A stretch of 64,000 nt of DNA from the NCBI RefSeq assembly GCF_900176635.1, contig NZ_FXLN01000003.1, positions 124,001 through 188,000 on the forward strand, written 5' to 3'. This stretch comes from Clostridium merdae. GTDB taxonomy: Bacteria; Bacillota; Clostridia; Oscillospirales; Acutalibacteraceae. This document shows, one piece after another, positions 15,057-24,487 of the stretch (its first letter is position 1; each line of letters opens with the position of its first letter). Both the position numbers and the translations under genes were made by a program. A model generated the notes under the pieces. That model did not search any database. It worked only from the letters and a program-made list of their open reading frames with translations, and had not been told where the DNA came from.

Positions 15057-18000
15057 TTATAAGAAAACCAGGAAAGAGGATACTTTGGTAATATCAACCA
15101 CAGAAAGATTGGTGCTCTCCACATGCTGCACGCAGCGCAGGAAGGCATTGGCTGTATCGAGCGAGGTAAGGCACGGAATACCGGCCTCCACCGTATTGCG
15201 GCGAATGAAGAAGCCGTCGCGGCGGTGCTCGGCGCCCTTGGAGGGCGTATTGATAACCAAATCGATGGTGCCGGAAAGGATGACATCGAGAATATCGGGA
15301 GATTCACCGCCTACTTTATTTAGGCGGGTATTTGGAACGCCGTTCTCTTCCAAATACTTAGAGGTTCCCTCAGTGGAATAAATGCTCCAGCCAAGGTCAC
15401 GCAGTCCCTTTGCAAGAGGAAGAACCTCTTCTTTATCCTGATCCTTTACGGTGATAATCACATTGCCATTGGTAAGCAGGTGCATACCCGCTCCCTGGAA
15501 TGCCTTAATCATGGCCTCTTCAAAGCTTTTTGCAATACCGAGCACCTCACCGGTCGATTTCATCTCCGGCCCAAGGTTTACGTCTGCCCCGTAGAGCTTT
15601 TCAAAAGAGAACACCGGCATTTTAATGGCAATGAGTGCTTTGTTTGGCTGTAAGCCATACTGGTAGCCCATCTCCGGCAAGGTTTCACCAAAGAATGAGC
15701 GAACCGCAAGGTGAACAATCGGAATATCGGTAATTTTGCTAATATACGGCACGGTTCTGGAAGAACGAGGGTTGGCCTCAATGATATAGACCTGCTCATC
15801 CTTTACAATGAACTGGATATTTAGAAGACCCTTTACCCGCAGTGCAAGTGCCAGCTTTCTGGTGTAATCCACAATGGTGTCTTCCACCTTCTTTGAGAGG
15901 CTCTGTGCCGGGTAAACGGAGATACTATCTCCCGAGTGAACGCCCGCGCGCTCTACATGCTGCATAATGCCGGGGATGAGAGAATCTACGCCGTCGCAGA
16001 CGGCATCCACCTCTACTTCAATACCCATGAGGTACTTGTCCACCAAAATGGGGTGTTCCTGCGTGATGGTGTTAATAATTGCAATCTGCTCGCGAATGTC
16101 GTTGTCGTTATAGGCAATATCCATTCCCTGCCCGCCCAGCACATAAGAGGGGCGAACCAATACGGGGTAGCCAAGTTCATTTGCAGCTTTGAGGGCTTCG
16201 TCGCAGGTAAATACCATACGTCCTGCGGCGTGCGGAATCCCACATTTTGCAAGAATGGCATCAAAACGTTCACGGTCTTCTGCTTCATCAATGCTGTCAA
16301 AACTGGTACCAAGCAGCGGAACGCCCATTTTTTCAATGGCTCCTGCCAGCTTAATGGCAGTTTGACCGCCGAACTGAACGACGGCTCCATCGGGCTTTTC
16401 CAGTTCTACAATATGCCAAACGTCCTCTGGAGTCAAGGGTTCAAAGTATAGTTTATCTGCTATATCGAAATCTGTGCTGACTGTCTCCGGATTATTGTTC
16501 ACAATAATGGTTTCAAAGCCAAGCTTTTTGAGTGCCCACACACTATGCACCGAGCAGAAGTCAAATTCAATACCCTGACCAATTCGAATGGGTCCGGAAC
16601 CGATAACCATAATTTTCTTACGGCTATTTTGAGGGCGTGCTTCATTTTCATCGCCATAGCTTGAGTAATAGTAGGGTGTTTCTGCCTCAAACTCTGCGGC
16701 GCAGGTATCAACCATTTTATAAACAGGCTGAATGCTCCACTTGGTTTTCAGCTCACGAATTTCTTCAACGCTGATACCGGAGAATTTCCCAACCGTTTCA
16801 TCCAAAAAGCCGAATGACTTGGCTTTCAGGAGCAGTTCCTTACTCATGGGTTCATTGACCAGACGCTTCTCCACCGCAATAATGGACTGAAGCTTTTGCA
16901 GGAACCAACGGTCGATTTTGGTCACGCTGTGAATTTTCTCCACCGCAAAGCCACGGCGCAGGGCTTCTGCTACCGCAAACAGGCGGCGGTCATCCACTGC
17001 GTGAATGCGTTCCGAAACGTCTAGGTCTGAAAGACCGTCGAGCTCGGCATCGGTTAAATCGTACATGTTCTGTTCTAAGCAGCGAATCGCTTTCATGAGG
17101 GCCGCTTCAAAGGTGGGTGCAATTCCCATTACCTCACCGGTCGCCTTCATCTGGGTGCCTAGGCTGCGACGGGCATGAACAAATTTATCAAACGGCCACT
17201 TGGGGATTTTTACAACGCAGTAATCGAGCGTCGGCTCAAAGCAGGCATAGGTTTTCTTTGTAATGGCGTTCTGAATCTCATCGAGCGTATAGCCCAGCGC
17301 AATCTTGGAAGCCACCTTTGCAATCGGGTAACCCGTTGCTTTGGAAGCCAGCGCAGAGGAACGGCTCACGCGGGGATTCACTTCAATAACGCAGTATTCA
17401 AAGCTTTCCGGATTCAGAGCAAACTGAACATTGCAGCCGCCCTCTACCTTCAGCTCGTTGATAATTGCAATAGAGGCGCTGCGCAGCATCTGAATCTCTT
17501 TATCTGCCAGAGTCTGGCAGGGCGCAACCACAATAGAGTCGCCGGTGTGAACACCAACGGGGTCGAAGTTTTCCATGTTGCAAACGGTGATGCAGTTGCC
17601 GTTGCCGTCACGAATTACCTCATACTCAATCTCTTTCCAACCGGAGATACAGCGCTCAATGAGAACCTGCGTTACACGGCTGCGGTGCAGGCCCAGAGAG
17701 GCAATAGCGTGAAGCTGCTCTTCTGTGTAGGCAATACCGCCGCCGCTGCCACCTAGCGTGTAAGCCGGGCGCACAACTACCGGGTAGCCAATGCGTTTTG
17801 CAATGAGGATACTGTCTTCTACGGTTTCTGCAATTTCGCTTTCGGCACAGGGCTGCTGAATGCGCGCCATTGCTTCTTTAAACAGCTCACGGTCTTCTGC
17901 CATACGGATAGTATCGGCATTGGTGCCAATCATGCGAACATTATGTTCGGTTAAGAAGCCGGTTTCTTCCAGCTCAACTGCCAGATTCAATGCATTCTGA

Positions 18001-18275
18001 CCGCCAAGGGTCGGCAGAACACTGTCGGGCTGTTCTTTTAAGATAACCTTTTTCAGGGTGTCAATCGTAAGCGGTTCAATGTATACCTTATCGGCAATCT
18101 CGCCATCAGTCATAATTGTTGCCGGATTGGAGTTAACGAGGATGACCTCTACCCCTTCTTCACGCAACGCACGGCATGCCTGTGTGCCTGCATAGTCAAA
18201 CTCTGCGGCCTGACCTATGACAATAGGGCCAGAGCCAATAATTAAAACTTTCCGGATGCTATCAATTTTACTCAT
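15057..18275 (-). CDS. carB: carbamoyl-phosphate synthase large subunit
   Basis: 1072 residues, full length. It makes carbamoyl phosphate from bicarbonate, ATP and ammonia channelled from CarA. Two homologous halves each begin with a Rossmann-like segment (KVLIIGSGPIVIGQAAEFDYAG and KIMVIGSGPIRIGQGIEFDFC) followed by an ATP-grasp domain (RPAYTLGGSGGG; RPSYVLGGQGMDI). The last ~150 residues are the MGS-like allosteric domain. ATG overlaps the carA stop as ATGA, with SD GGAGGGGG inside carA, so CarA and CarB are translationally coupled. One carAB set serving both arginine and pyrimidine synthesis would be usual, but no pyr or arg genes adjoin. Confidence 0.98.
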   Translation of the reverse strand: MSKIDSIRKVLIIGSGPIVIGQAAEFDYAGTQACRALREEGVEVILVNSNPATIMTDGEIADKVYIEPLTIDTLKKVILKEQPDSVLPTLGGQNALNLAVELEETGFLTEHNVRMIGTNADTIRMAEDRELFKEAMARIQQPCAESEIAETVEDSILIAKRIGYPVVVRPAYTLGGSGGGIAYTEEQLHAIASLGLHRSRVTQVLIERCISGWKEIEYEVIRDGNGNCITVCNMENFDPVGVHTGDSIVVAPCQTLADKEIQMLRSASIAIINELKVEGGCNVQFALNPESFEYCVIEVNPRVSRSSALASKATGYPIAKVASKIALGYTLDEIQNAITKKTYACFEPTLDYCVVKIPKWPFDKFVHARRSLGTQMKATGEVMGIAPTFEAALMKAIRCLEQNMYDLTDAELDGLSDLDVSERIHAVDDRRLFAVAEALRRGFAVEKIHSVTKIDRWFLQKLQSIIAVEKRLVNEPMSKELLLKAKSFGFLDETVGKFSGISVEEIRELKTKWSIQPVYKMVDTCAAEFEAETPYYYSSYGDENEARPQNSRKKIMVIGSGPIRIGQGIEFDFCSVHSVWALKKLGFETIIVNNNPETVSTDFDIADKLYFEPLTPEDVWHIVELEKPDGAVVQFGGQTAIKLAGAIEKMGVPLLGTSFDSIDEAEDRERFDAILAKCGIPHAAGRMVFTCDEALKAANELGYPVLVRPSYVLGGQGMDIAYNDNDIREQIAIINTITQEHPILVDKYLMGIEVEVDAVCDGVDSLIPGIMQHVERAGVHSGDSISVYPAQSLSKKVEDTIVDYTRKLALALRVKGLLNIQFIVKDEQVYIIEANPRSSRTVPYISKITDIPIVHLAVRSFFGETLPEMGYQYGLQPNKALIAIKMPVFSFEKLYGADVNLGPEMKSTGEVLGIAKSFEEAMIKAFQGAGMHLLTNGNVIITVKDQDKEEVLPLAKGLRDLGWSIYSTEGTSKYLEENGVPNTRLNKVGGESPDILDVILSGTIDLVINTPSKGAEHRRDGFFIRRNTVEAGIPCLTSLDTANAFLRCVQHVESTNLSVVDITKVSSFLVFL

Positions 18276-19348
18276 ATGCGGCCCCCTCCCATCAAATCCA
18301 TAAAGCGGTCAAACAAAAATCCTGTGTCGAGCGGACCGGAGCAAGCCTCCGGGTGGAACTGCACCGAGAACACACGGCCATTCTTATAATCAAGGCCTTC
18401 CACGCTCTGGTCGTTCATGCTCACATAGCTTACCTCTGCAATAGCAGGGTTAATAGTGCCTGCATCCACCACATAGCCGTGGTTCTGCGAAGTAATATAC
18501 ACGCGGTTGGTTTTCAGTTCTTTTACCGGGTGGTTAATGCCACGGTGGCCATACTTGAGCTTGTACGTATTCGCTCCCTGCGCAAGCGCCATGAGCTGGT
18601 GCCCCATGCAAATTGCAAAGGTGGGAATACCGCTGTCATACACACGCTTTAATTCTGCTACCTCTTTTACGCAAGCCTGCGGGTCACCCGGGCCGTTTGA
18701 AAGCATGATGCCGTCTGGGTTCCACGCCTTAATTTCCTCAAACGAAGCCGTGTTTGGGAAACGGCGAACTGTGCAGCCCCGGCGGGTTAGGGAACGAATG
18801 ATGTTCTGCTTGGTACCGTAATCGAGCAGTGCCACTTTCACAGAGCCATTGCCATAATCGCGTGTATCTTTGGTGCTTACCAGTGAAACGCCGTTCGGCA
18901 CACAATGAGCTTCGATACTGCGCTTCATTTCTTCCTTATCAATGGAATCGCCAAAGCAAATCATGCCTCGCATGGTACCGCTCTCCCGCAGGCAGCGGGT
19001 AAGCGCGCGGGTGTCTATTCCGCTGATTCCGGGAATGTGGTTGTTCTTTAGGTATCCATCTAAATCAATATCGCAGCGAAAATTGCTAGCGATTCCCGAA
19101 ACAGAGTGAACGATAAACGCCTCCACCCAAGGGCGCTCTGCTTCGGCATCTTCATAACAAATTCCGTAGTTGCCAATCATAGGGTAGGTCATTACCACGC
19201 CCTGGCCAGCATAGCTAGGGTCTGTGAGAAGCTCGGTATATCCGCACATAGCGCTGTTGAATACAACCTCGCACAAGACATCGCGCGGTTCCCCAAAGCC
19301 CTGACCCTCACAGGTCATTCCGTTTTCCAACATCAAAATTGCTTTCAC
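18272..19348 (-). CDS. carA: carbamoyl-phosphate synthase small subunit
   Basis: 358 residues from a GTG at 19348 (SD GGTGG, 7 nt); the longer frame adds 23 residues of low similarity to the family. Glutaminase subunit supplying ammonia to CarB. The N-terminal CPSase small-chain domain has FGEPRDVLCEVVFNSAMCGY; the class I amidotransferase domain has the nucleophile in FAICMGHQLMALA and the His/Glu pair in VQFHPEACSGP. The leader between dapL and this gene is about 200 bp and contains a GC-rich structured element, which may control the carAB transcript. Confidence 0.97.
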   Translation of the reverse strand: MKAILMLENGMTCEGQGFGEPRDVLCEVVFNSAMCGYTELLTDPSYAGQGVVMTYPMIGNYGICYEDAEAERPWVEAFIVHSVSGIASNFRCDIDLDGYLKNNHIPGISGIDTRALTRCLRESGTMRGMICFGDSIDKEEMKRSIEAHCVPNGVSLVSTKDTRDYGNGSVKVALLDYGTKQNIIRSLTRRGCTVRRFPNTASFEEIKAWNPDGIMLSNGPGDPQACVKEVAELKRVYDSGIPTFAICMGHQLMALAQGANTYKLKYGHRGINHPVKELKTNRVYITSQNHGYVVDAGTINPAIAEVSYVSMNDQSVEGLDYKNGRVFSVQFHPEACSGPLDTGFLFDRFMDLMGGGRI

Positions 19349-19388
19349 GCTAAAACCACCATTTCTTCGCGCCGCTATTTTACAGTTA

Positions 19389-19527
19389 CTGTGGCAGCGC
19401 GCGACTTGCCACAGCACGGAGTAAGTTAAGTTTCATTGGCGGTATCCCCCCGCCGGTAGGCCCTGCTGCCGAGTTCTCCTCTCGGCCGCCAAACAGCCAG
19501 AGCTGGAGCATTCCCGGCGGCAGGGCC
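19389..19527 (-). other. GC-rich structured element upstream of carA (candidate regulatory RNA)
   Basis: On the minus strand a closing stem GGCCCTGC/GCAGGGCC (19520-19527 with 19459-19466) encloses two arms: CGCC/GGCG with an inner CAGC-TCTG-GCTG hairpin, and CCGAG/CTCGG (19469-19485). This is a three-way junction. Downstream follow a GGCGG/CCGCC hairpin (19438-19454) and a perfect 8-bp hairpin CTGTGGCA/TGCCACAG (19389-19414). Composition is far more GC-rich than neighbouring intergenic DNA. It lacks a U-run, a T-box motif and any riboswitch core I recognise. Confidence 0.4.
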
Positions 19528-19549
19528 GCTGTAACCTGAATTGTGACGG

Positions 19550-20770
19550 TTAGGCTTGAAAGGACTCGATGATTCTTGCCACAGCCTTTTCCGTGTTTTC
19601 TTTGGTATTAAAGGAGGTAAGGCGGAAGTATCCCTCGCCATTTAGGCCAAAGCCGGAACCCGGAGTACCAACAACGCCCGTTTTCTCCAGCAATAAATCA
19701 AAGAATTCCCAAGAGGTAAGACCGCCGGGAGTCTTAAGCCAAATATAGGGGGAATCGATACCGCCGTACACTTCAAAACCTGCGGAAGCCAGACCCTCGC
19801 GAATGATTTTCGCATTGTTTTGGTAATAGGCAATATTTTCACGAATCTGCTTTGCACCCTCTTCGGAATACACCGCCTCTGCCGCACGCTGAATTACGTA
19901 AGGCACACCATTCATTTTGGTGGATTGACGGCGGCTCCAAAGGCGATTGAGAGATGCTCCGTCGAACTCCAGCTCCTTAGGTACTACGGTGAATGCACAA
20001 CGGGTACCGGTAAAGCCCGCGGTTTTCGAGAAGCTACGAAACTCGATGGCACAGGTTCTTGCGCCTTCAATCTCATAGATGCTGTGTGGTACATTTGGAG
20101 TTGTAATAAATGCTTCATAGGCAGCATCAAAGAGGATAAGAGACTTGTTCTCATTCGCGTAATCCACCCATTTTTTCAGCTCTTCTTTGCTAATGCCCAC
20201 ACCAGAGGGGTTATTGGGGAAGCAAAGGTAAATTAAATCGACCGGCTCTTTGGGAAGCTCCGGCAGAAAGTTCTTTTCTTTTACGCAGGGCATGTACACT
20301 ATGCGGCTCCAGCCCTTGCCCTCCACATATTCACCGGCACGGCCAGCCATTACGTTTGTATCAACATATACGGGGTAAACGGGGTCGCAAACAGCAACTA
20401 CGTTGTCCTGCCCGAAAATATCGCCAATATTGCCAGTATCGCACTTGGCACCATCACTGACAAAAATTTCGTCGATATCAATGTTAACACCGCGCTTGAT
20501 AAAATCATTCTCTGCAATGGCCTTGCGGAGGAATTCGTAGCCACACTCCGGGCCGTAGCCACGGAAGCTTTCCATTTTTCCCATTTCGTCGGCGGCATTC
20601 TTCATTGCGTCGACTACTGCCTGCGGCAGAGGAAGTGTAACGTCGCCAATGCCCAAACGAATGATGGGGCGATCGGGATTATTTTTCACAAATTCATTGA
20701 CTCTCTTCGCGATATCAACAAAGAGGTAACTTGGCGGAAGCTTCACGAAGTTTGAATTGACCTTTAGCAT
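19550..20770 (-). CDS. dapL: LL-diaminopimelate aminotransferase
   Basis: 406 residues from ATG 20770 (SD AAAGGAG, 8 nt). PLP fold-type I enzyme converting tetrahydrodipicolinate and glutamate directly to LL-diaminopimelate, bypassing the succinylase/acetylase steps. Diagnostic features: N-terminal NSNFVKLPPSYLFVDIAKRV, GYGPECGYEFLRKAI, SDGAKCDTGNI, CFPNNPSGVG, and the Schiff-base Lys in FRSFSKTAGFTGTR. It is followed by dapF upstream in transcription order (47 bp apart), the next enzyme of the same pathway, so dapF-dapL form one unit supplying lysine, peptidoglycan and, through dihydrodipicolinate, spores. Confidence 0.97.
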   Translation of the reverse strand: MLKVNSNFVKLPPSYLFVDIAKRVNEFVKNNPDRPIIRLGIGDVTLPLPQAVVDAMKNAADEMGKMESFRGYGPECGYEFLRKAIAENDFIKRGVNIDIDEIFVSDGAKCDTGNIGDIFGQDNVVAVCDPVYPVYVDTNVMAGRAGEYVEGKGWSRIVYMPCVKEKNFLPELPKEPVDLIYLCFPNNPSGVGISKEELKKWVDYANENKSLILFDAAYEAFITTPNVPHSIYEIEGARTCAIEFRSFSKTAGFTGTRCAFTVVPKELEFDGASLNRLWSRRQSTKMNGVPYVIQRAAEAVYSEEGAKQIRENIAYYQNNAKIIREGLASAGFEVYGGIDSPYIWLKTPGGLTSWEFFDLLLEKTGVVGTPGSGFGLNGEGYFRLTSFNTKENTEKAVARIIESFQA

Positions 20771-20817
20771 ACTACAATCTCCTTTAATATCGTTTCCTAT
20801 ATCCATTCGGGCAGTTC

Positions 20818-21651
20818 TTAATCGATTTGCCCGTCAAACACAAATTCTGCGGGGCCCTGCATAAAGACCTCGTCCGTTTCCTCATCCCAACGGATGTTCA
20901 GGTCGCCGCCCTTTAGGTGAACGAGTACCTGCCGCCCGGTTTTTCCGCCCAGCGCACAAGCAACTGCAACCGCACATGCGCCGGTGCCACAAGCCCATGT
21001 TTCGCCGGAGCCGCGTTCCCAAACACGCATTTTCACTTCGTTCTCCGCAATCATCTGCACGAACTCGGTATTTACACGCTGGGGGAACATATGGTGAAAT
21101 TCAAACGAGGGGCCAATTGCCTCAAGCGCAATGGCGTCCACATCATTTACAAAGGTTACGCAATGCGGGTTACCCATTGAAACGCAGGTAACACGGTATT
21201 CTTTGCCTGCGACCTCCAGCGGATGGTCAATCACCTGCTCCGGCTCAAACAAGGTCGGTATTTTTGCGGCAATCAGCTCAGGCTTGCCCATGTTAACCGT
21301 TACGCTGGTAACGTGGTCGTTTTCATCCACGGTTAAAAACAGTGTTTTCACACCGCTTTGGGTGTCTACTGTTAGGGTTGTCTTTTTGGCAATGCCACGC
21401 TCGTACGCATATTTGCCCACGCAGCGAATCCCGTTGCCGCACATCATGGCGCGGGAGCCATCCGCGTTGTAAATATCCATTGAGCAGTCTGCCTTATCAC
21501 TGGGGCCGATAAGAATGATTCCATCGGAGCCAACTCCAAAATGCCTGTCACTCAGGCGAATGGAAAGTGCGGCAGGGTCTGCTATGGGCTCATCAAAACA
21601 ATTAAAATATAAATAATCGTTGCCGATGCCGTGCATCTTTGTAAACTTCAA
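20818..21651 (-). CDS. dapF: diaminopimelate epimerase
   Basis: 277 residues. PLP-independent racemase turning LL-DAP into meso-DAP. The two catalytic cysteines lie in MCGNGIRCVGKYA and TWACGTGACAVAVA; the N-terminus KFTKMHGIGNDYLYF is typical. The start is a TTG at 21651, supported by AGGAG about 6 nt upstream; an in-frame ATG five codons later would cut into the conserved first strand. It is followed by dapL in the same direction. Upstream lies the ANTAR regulator of glnA, 83 bp away. Confidence 0.96.
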   Translation of the reverse strand: MKFTKMHGIGNDYLYFNCFDEPIADPAALSIRLSDRHFGVGSDGIILIGPSDKADCSMDIYNADGSRAMMCGNGIRCVGKYAYERGIAKKTTLTVDTQSGVKTLFLTVDENDHVTSVTVNMGKPELIAAKIPTLFEPEQVIDHPLEVAGKEYRVTCVSMGNPHCVTFVNDVDAIALEAIGPSFEFHHMFPQRVNTEFVQMIAENEVKMRVWERGSGETWACGTGACAVAVACALGGKTGRQVLVHLKGGDLNIRWDEETDEVFMQGPAEFVFDGQID

Positions 21652-21734
21652 ACCTTACTCCTCCTCTATGCGATACAACTCTGGCTTTGCCTTTTGTGCC
21701 CATCCCAGCAGAAATAATTAATAACGGGTCTGCT

Positions 21735-22268
21735 TTAGAACAACTCCAGCACAATAGCCGCAATTTCTATAAGCCGTTTTCCCGTATCCATACTCTTTTT
21801 TTGGATGAATCGATGTGCCTGTGCTTCCGTAAAATAATTGCGCTCCATTAAAAGCAGCTTTGCTCGCTGAAGAAGCTCTTTCGAATCTTCTTCAAAATTC
21901 CTGCGAACCGGTATCCCCGGTTCTGGAAGATTTAGAAGCATATTAACAGAAGCAGTTAAATCTGGTTTGTTCAGCGGTGTCATTAGGCATGCCGATTCCA
22001 GCTCTGCGGCTATTTCAGCTTGATGCGGTTTTACCACAAAGAGAAAATCGTAGCTTGGGGCCATTTGCGGAAGCTCCCACGCCGCCATAACGTCCTGCAA
22101 ATCGAGCGTACTCACAACCACTCCGCCACGGTAATGGTAACTGGTCATTTCCAGAAGCTGAGCACCCGTGGTGCAAGTGCCGTACACCAGCACTCCTCCT
22201 GATTTTAACACTGCGCCAATCCGTCGGGCAGAGTCTTTATTTGGATTTGCAACAATTACACTGCCCAT
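21735..22268 (-). CDS. ANTAR-domain RNA-binding antiterminator next to glnA (NitR-like)
   Basis: 177 residues. The C-terminal ~55 residues form an ANTAR domain: RAKLLLMERNYFTEAQAHRF, then KSMDTGKRLIEIAAIVLELF with the usual hydrophobic/Lys-Arg pattern. The N-terminal ~120 residues look like a response-regulator receiver fold but lack a clear phospho-accepting Asp in the expected place (GGVVVSTLDLQDV), so it may sense another signal. In clostridia, glnA is accompanied by such a protein (NitR in Clostridium saccharobutylicum), thought to prevent termination in the glnA leader. It starts 47 bp after glnA. A terminator hairpin is present in the glnA leader. Confidence 0.85.
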   Translation of the reverse strand: MGSVIVANPNKDSARRIGAVLKSGGVLVYGTCTTGAQLLEMTSYHYRGGVVVSTLDLQDVMAAWELPQMAPSYDFLFVVKPHQAEIAAELESACLMTPLNKPDLTASVNMLLNLPEPGIPVRRNFEEDSKELLQRAKLLLMERNYFTEAQAHRFIQKKSMDTGKRLIEIAAIVLELF

Positions 22269-22315
22269 TCACGGTCACACCCCCGTTGGAAAAATTGGTA
22301 CCTTAGCGGCTGCTC

Positions 22316-23650
22316 TCAGAATTTCTCGAGATATTCCTCTAGCTCCCATTGGGTTACCGTGCTGTTAAAACGGTTCCATTCCTGCTCTTTGGCTTCAATG
22401 TACTTTTGGTACACATGCTCACCCAAAACCTCGCAAAGAAATGGCTCTTGCTTTAATTCCTGAACCGCTTCAATCAGATTCGCGGGGAGGCAGTCAATTT
22501 CTTTCTCTTGCCGTTCGTCGGGCGTCATATCGTATATATTGGAACCAACCGGAGCGGGCGGTTGCAGCTCCTCACGAATACCCTCGAGCCCGGCGGCAAG
22601 CAAAACCGCCAGCTGCAAATACGGGTTTGCCGCAAGGTCTGGGTTGCGTAGCTCAACGCGTGTGCCAATTCCCCTTGCACTCGGTACGCGTACCAAAGCA
22701 CTGCGGTTGCCGGTCGTCCATGCAATGTAGCGGGGGGCTTCATAGCCTGTTACAAGGCGTTTATAGGAGTTTACAATCGGGTTTGTAAACGGGCAGATAG
22801 CTTTTATATGGCGAATTACACCCGCAATAAAGTGGTGCGCCAATGAGCTAAGCCCGTTTTCACTTTCGGGGTCATAAAACACATTTTCCCCGTTTTTAAA
22901 GAGAGAAATGTTTGTATGCAAACCCGAACCTGCCTGACCAGAAAGCGGCTTTGGCATAAACGAGGCGCAAAGACCATGCGCATTCGCTACGTTTTTCACC
23001 ACCATTTTAAAGGTCATCATTTGGTCGGCGGCACACAGTGCCTCCTGGTATTTAAAATCGATTTCATGCTGTGCCATCGCAAGCTCATGGTGAGAGGCCT
23101 CTACCTCGTAGCCCATTTCTTCCATGGTAAGGCAAATATCGCGGCGGGCACTCTCTCCCAAATCGGCAGGGCCAAGGTCAAAATACCCGGCAGTGTCGTG
23201 TGTAACGGTAGTGGGGTGCCCAAACTCATCCGTATTAAAGAGGAAGAATTCGCACTCAAGCCCCACATTGAGGGTAAAGCCCATATCGGCAGCATTTTTA
23301 AGAGCTTTTTTCAATATAAAACGAGGGTCACCCTCAAAAGGAGTTCCATCCGGCTTGTAAACATCGCAGATTAAACGGGCAGTTTTACCGCCCAGCTGCC
23401 TGCTCCACGGCAGAATCAGGAACGTGTCTAAATCCGGGTGCAAATACATGTCGGATTCCTCAATGCGAACAAAGCCCTCGATAGAGGAACCATCGAACAT
23501 GCACTCATTGTCCAGAGCCTTTTCGATTTTCCCGCTGGTGATGACCACGTTTTTAATCGCGCCGAACATATCGGTAAACTGCAGTCGGATAAAGCGGACG
23601 TTATTTTTCTGAATCTGCTCCAGAATATCCGCCTTTGTATACCTGCTCAA
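22316..23650 (-). CDS. glnA: glutamine synthetase, type I
   Basis: 444 residues, the short GSI-alpha form without the adenylylation loop. It ligates ammonia to glutamate. Motifs: FDGSSIEGFVRIEESDMYLHPD region (beta-grasp end), the catalytic barrel with VGLECEFFLF, GSGLHTNISLF, NPIVNSYKRL and the R-rich active-site segment VPSARGIGTRVELRNPD. Start is TTG with a strong SD AAGGAGGT at 8 nt. It is preceded by a sigma-A promoter and a leader with a terminator, and followed by an ANTAR regulator, so expression is probably controlled by antitermination. Confidence 0.97.
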   Translation of the reverse strand: MSRYTKADILEQIQKNNVRFIRLQFTDMFGAIKNVVITSGKIEKALDNECMFDGSSIEGFVRIEESDMYLHPDLDTFLILPWSRQLGGKTARLICDVYKPDGTPFEGDPRFILKKALKNAADMGFTLNVGLECEFFLFNTDEFGHPTTVTHDTAGYFDLGPADLGESARRDICLTMEEMGYEVEASHHELAMAQHEIDFKYQEALCAADQMMTFKMVVKNVANAHGLCASFMPKPLSGQAGSGLHTNISLFKNGENVFYDPESENGLSSLAHHFIAGVIRHIKAICPFTNPIVNSYKRLVTGYEAPRYIAWTTGNRSALVRVPSARGIGTRVELRNPDLAANPYLQLAVLLAAGLEGIREELQPPAPVGSNIYDMTPDERQEKEIDCLPANLIEAVQELKQEPFLCEVLGEHVYQKYIEAKEQEWNRFNSTVTQWELEEYLEKF

Positions 23651-23665
23651 ACACCTCTACCTCCT

Positions 23666-23714
23666 TAAAAATAAAAACAGCAAGGCCGCTCTTTGTCAGA
23701 ACCTCCTCGCTGTT
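23666..23714 (-). terminator. leader terminator upstream of glnA
   Basis: On the minus strand AACAGCGAGG pairs with CCTTGCTGTT (one G-U), then TTTTATTTTT. It lies between the promoter and the glnA SD, as expected for an ANTAR-controlled attenuator. I could not identify the two canonical hexaloop hairpins with certainty. Confidence 0.65.
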
Positions 23715-23741
23715 TCAAAATTTATGAATAATATCGTATAT

Positions 23742-23770
23742 ATTGTAACTATTTATACGTTACTTGTCAA
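23742..23770 (-). promoter_or_regulatory. glnA promoter
   Basis: On the minus strand TTGACA (23765-23770), 17-bp spacer, TACAAT (23742-23747); near-consensus sigma-A. Predicted leader about 85 nt. Confidence 0.75.
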
Positions 23771-24487
23771 TCGTTTTCCGAGTACTTCTCTTATTTTATG
23801 GTAATGCACAAATTTCCCCGTTTCGCCGATTCATTTCCTGCCTTTCTCACAGATTACAGGCCATATTTCACCTCAATTCTTCCACCTTGCTGCTTTGCAA
23901 GAATGCACAGCCCTAACGATTTTTCTGCACAAATTGCCAGATACAAGAAGATTTTTTTGATTATTATGCAGGAATTTCATTGAAAAAATGCAGATTCATG
24001 CCTAGTTTCGCATACATAGTAAGCTTGATATGCAAGGATGCCCATGTAAGGCTATCTTGTGTGCGATCGAAAAAAGAACGCTATCTCTTTACAAATTTAA
24101 CTTTGCTAACTTTAATTGACAAAAAACAGTAGAAACGAGCGTAAAACGCGCCCAAACAGCGGTGTATTGGGATTTTCTATCTAATTTGATGCAAAATACC
24201 AATCATTATAGATTCCTGAAAAAAGAAAGAAATCATCTCAATTGTTACTGAATAATTATTCACTAACGCCGTAATAAATCAGGTTATTTTTCTCTCAAAA
24301 CATGCAAAATAGTAAAATTCAATTGTAATAAATATATTTATTAGGGTGGGCTTAAAGCGGTCTTACGTTACCGTCAAAATTTTATAAACGACACATTTTA
24401 CTTCAAAATAAGCGGGCTTTGCTTGATTTTGCGCTCTTGTTTCTGCAAATGTAGTTTTAACAAAAAAGAAATAAATACAGACTTTAG
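23771..24487. other. gene-free AT-rich region between glnA and eno
   Basis: About 0.7 kb without a convincing coding frame, tRNA or known RNA. Short frames such as 23798-23983 lack an SD and family-like sequence. No strong hairpin-plus-U-run is visible except the eno terminator at its right end. It may hold an unrecognised small RNA or be decayed sequence. Confidence 0.5.

Noticed and set aside
19426..19641. 71-codon minus-strand frame spanning the dapL end and the carA leader
   Set aside because: It overlaps dapL in another frame and runs through strongly base-paired GC-rich sequence; no SD; the RNA-structure reading is better supported.
23798..23983. 61-codon frame in the glnA-eno gap
   Set aside because: No SD, Phe/His-rich random-looking composition, no terminator or promoter arrangement.
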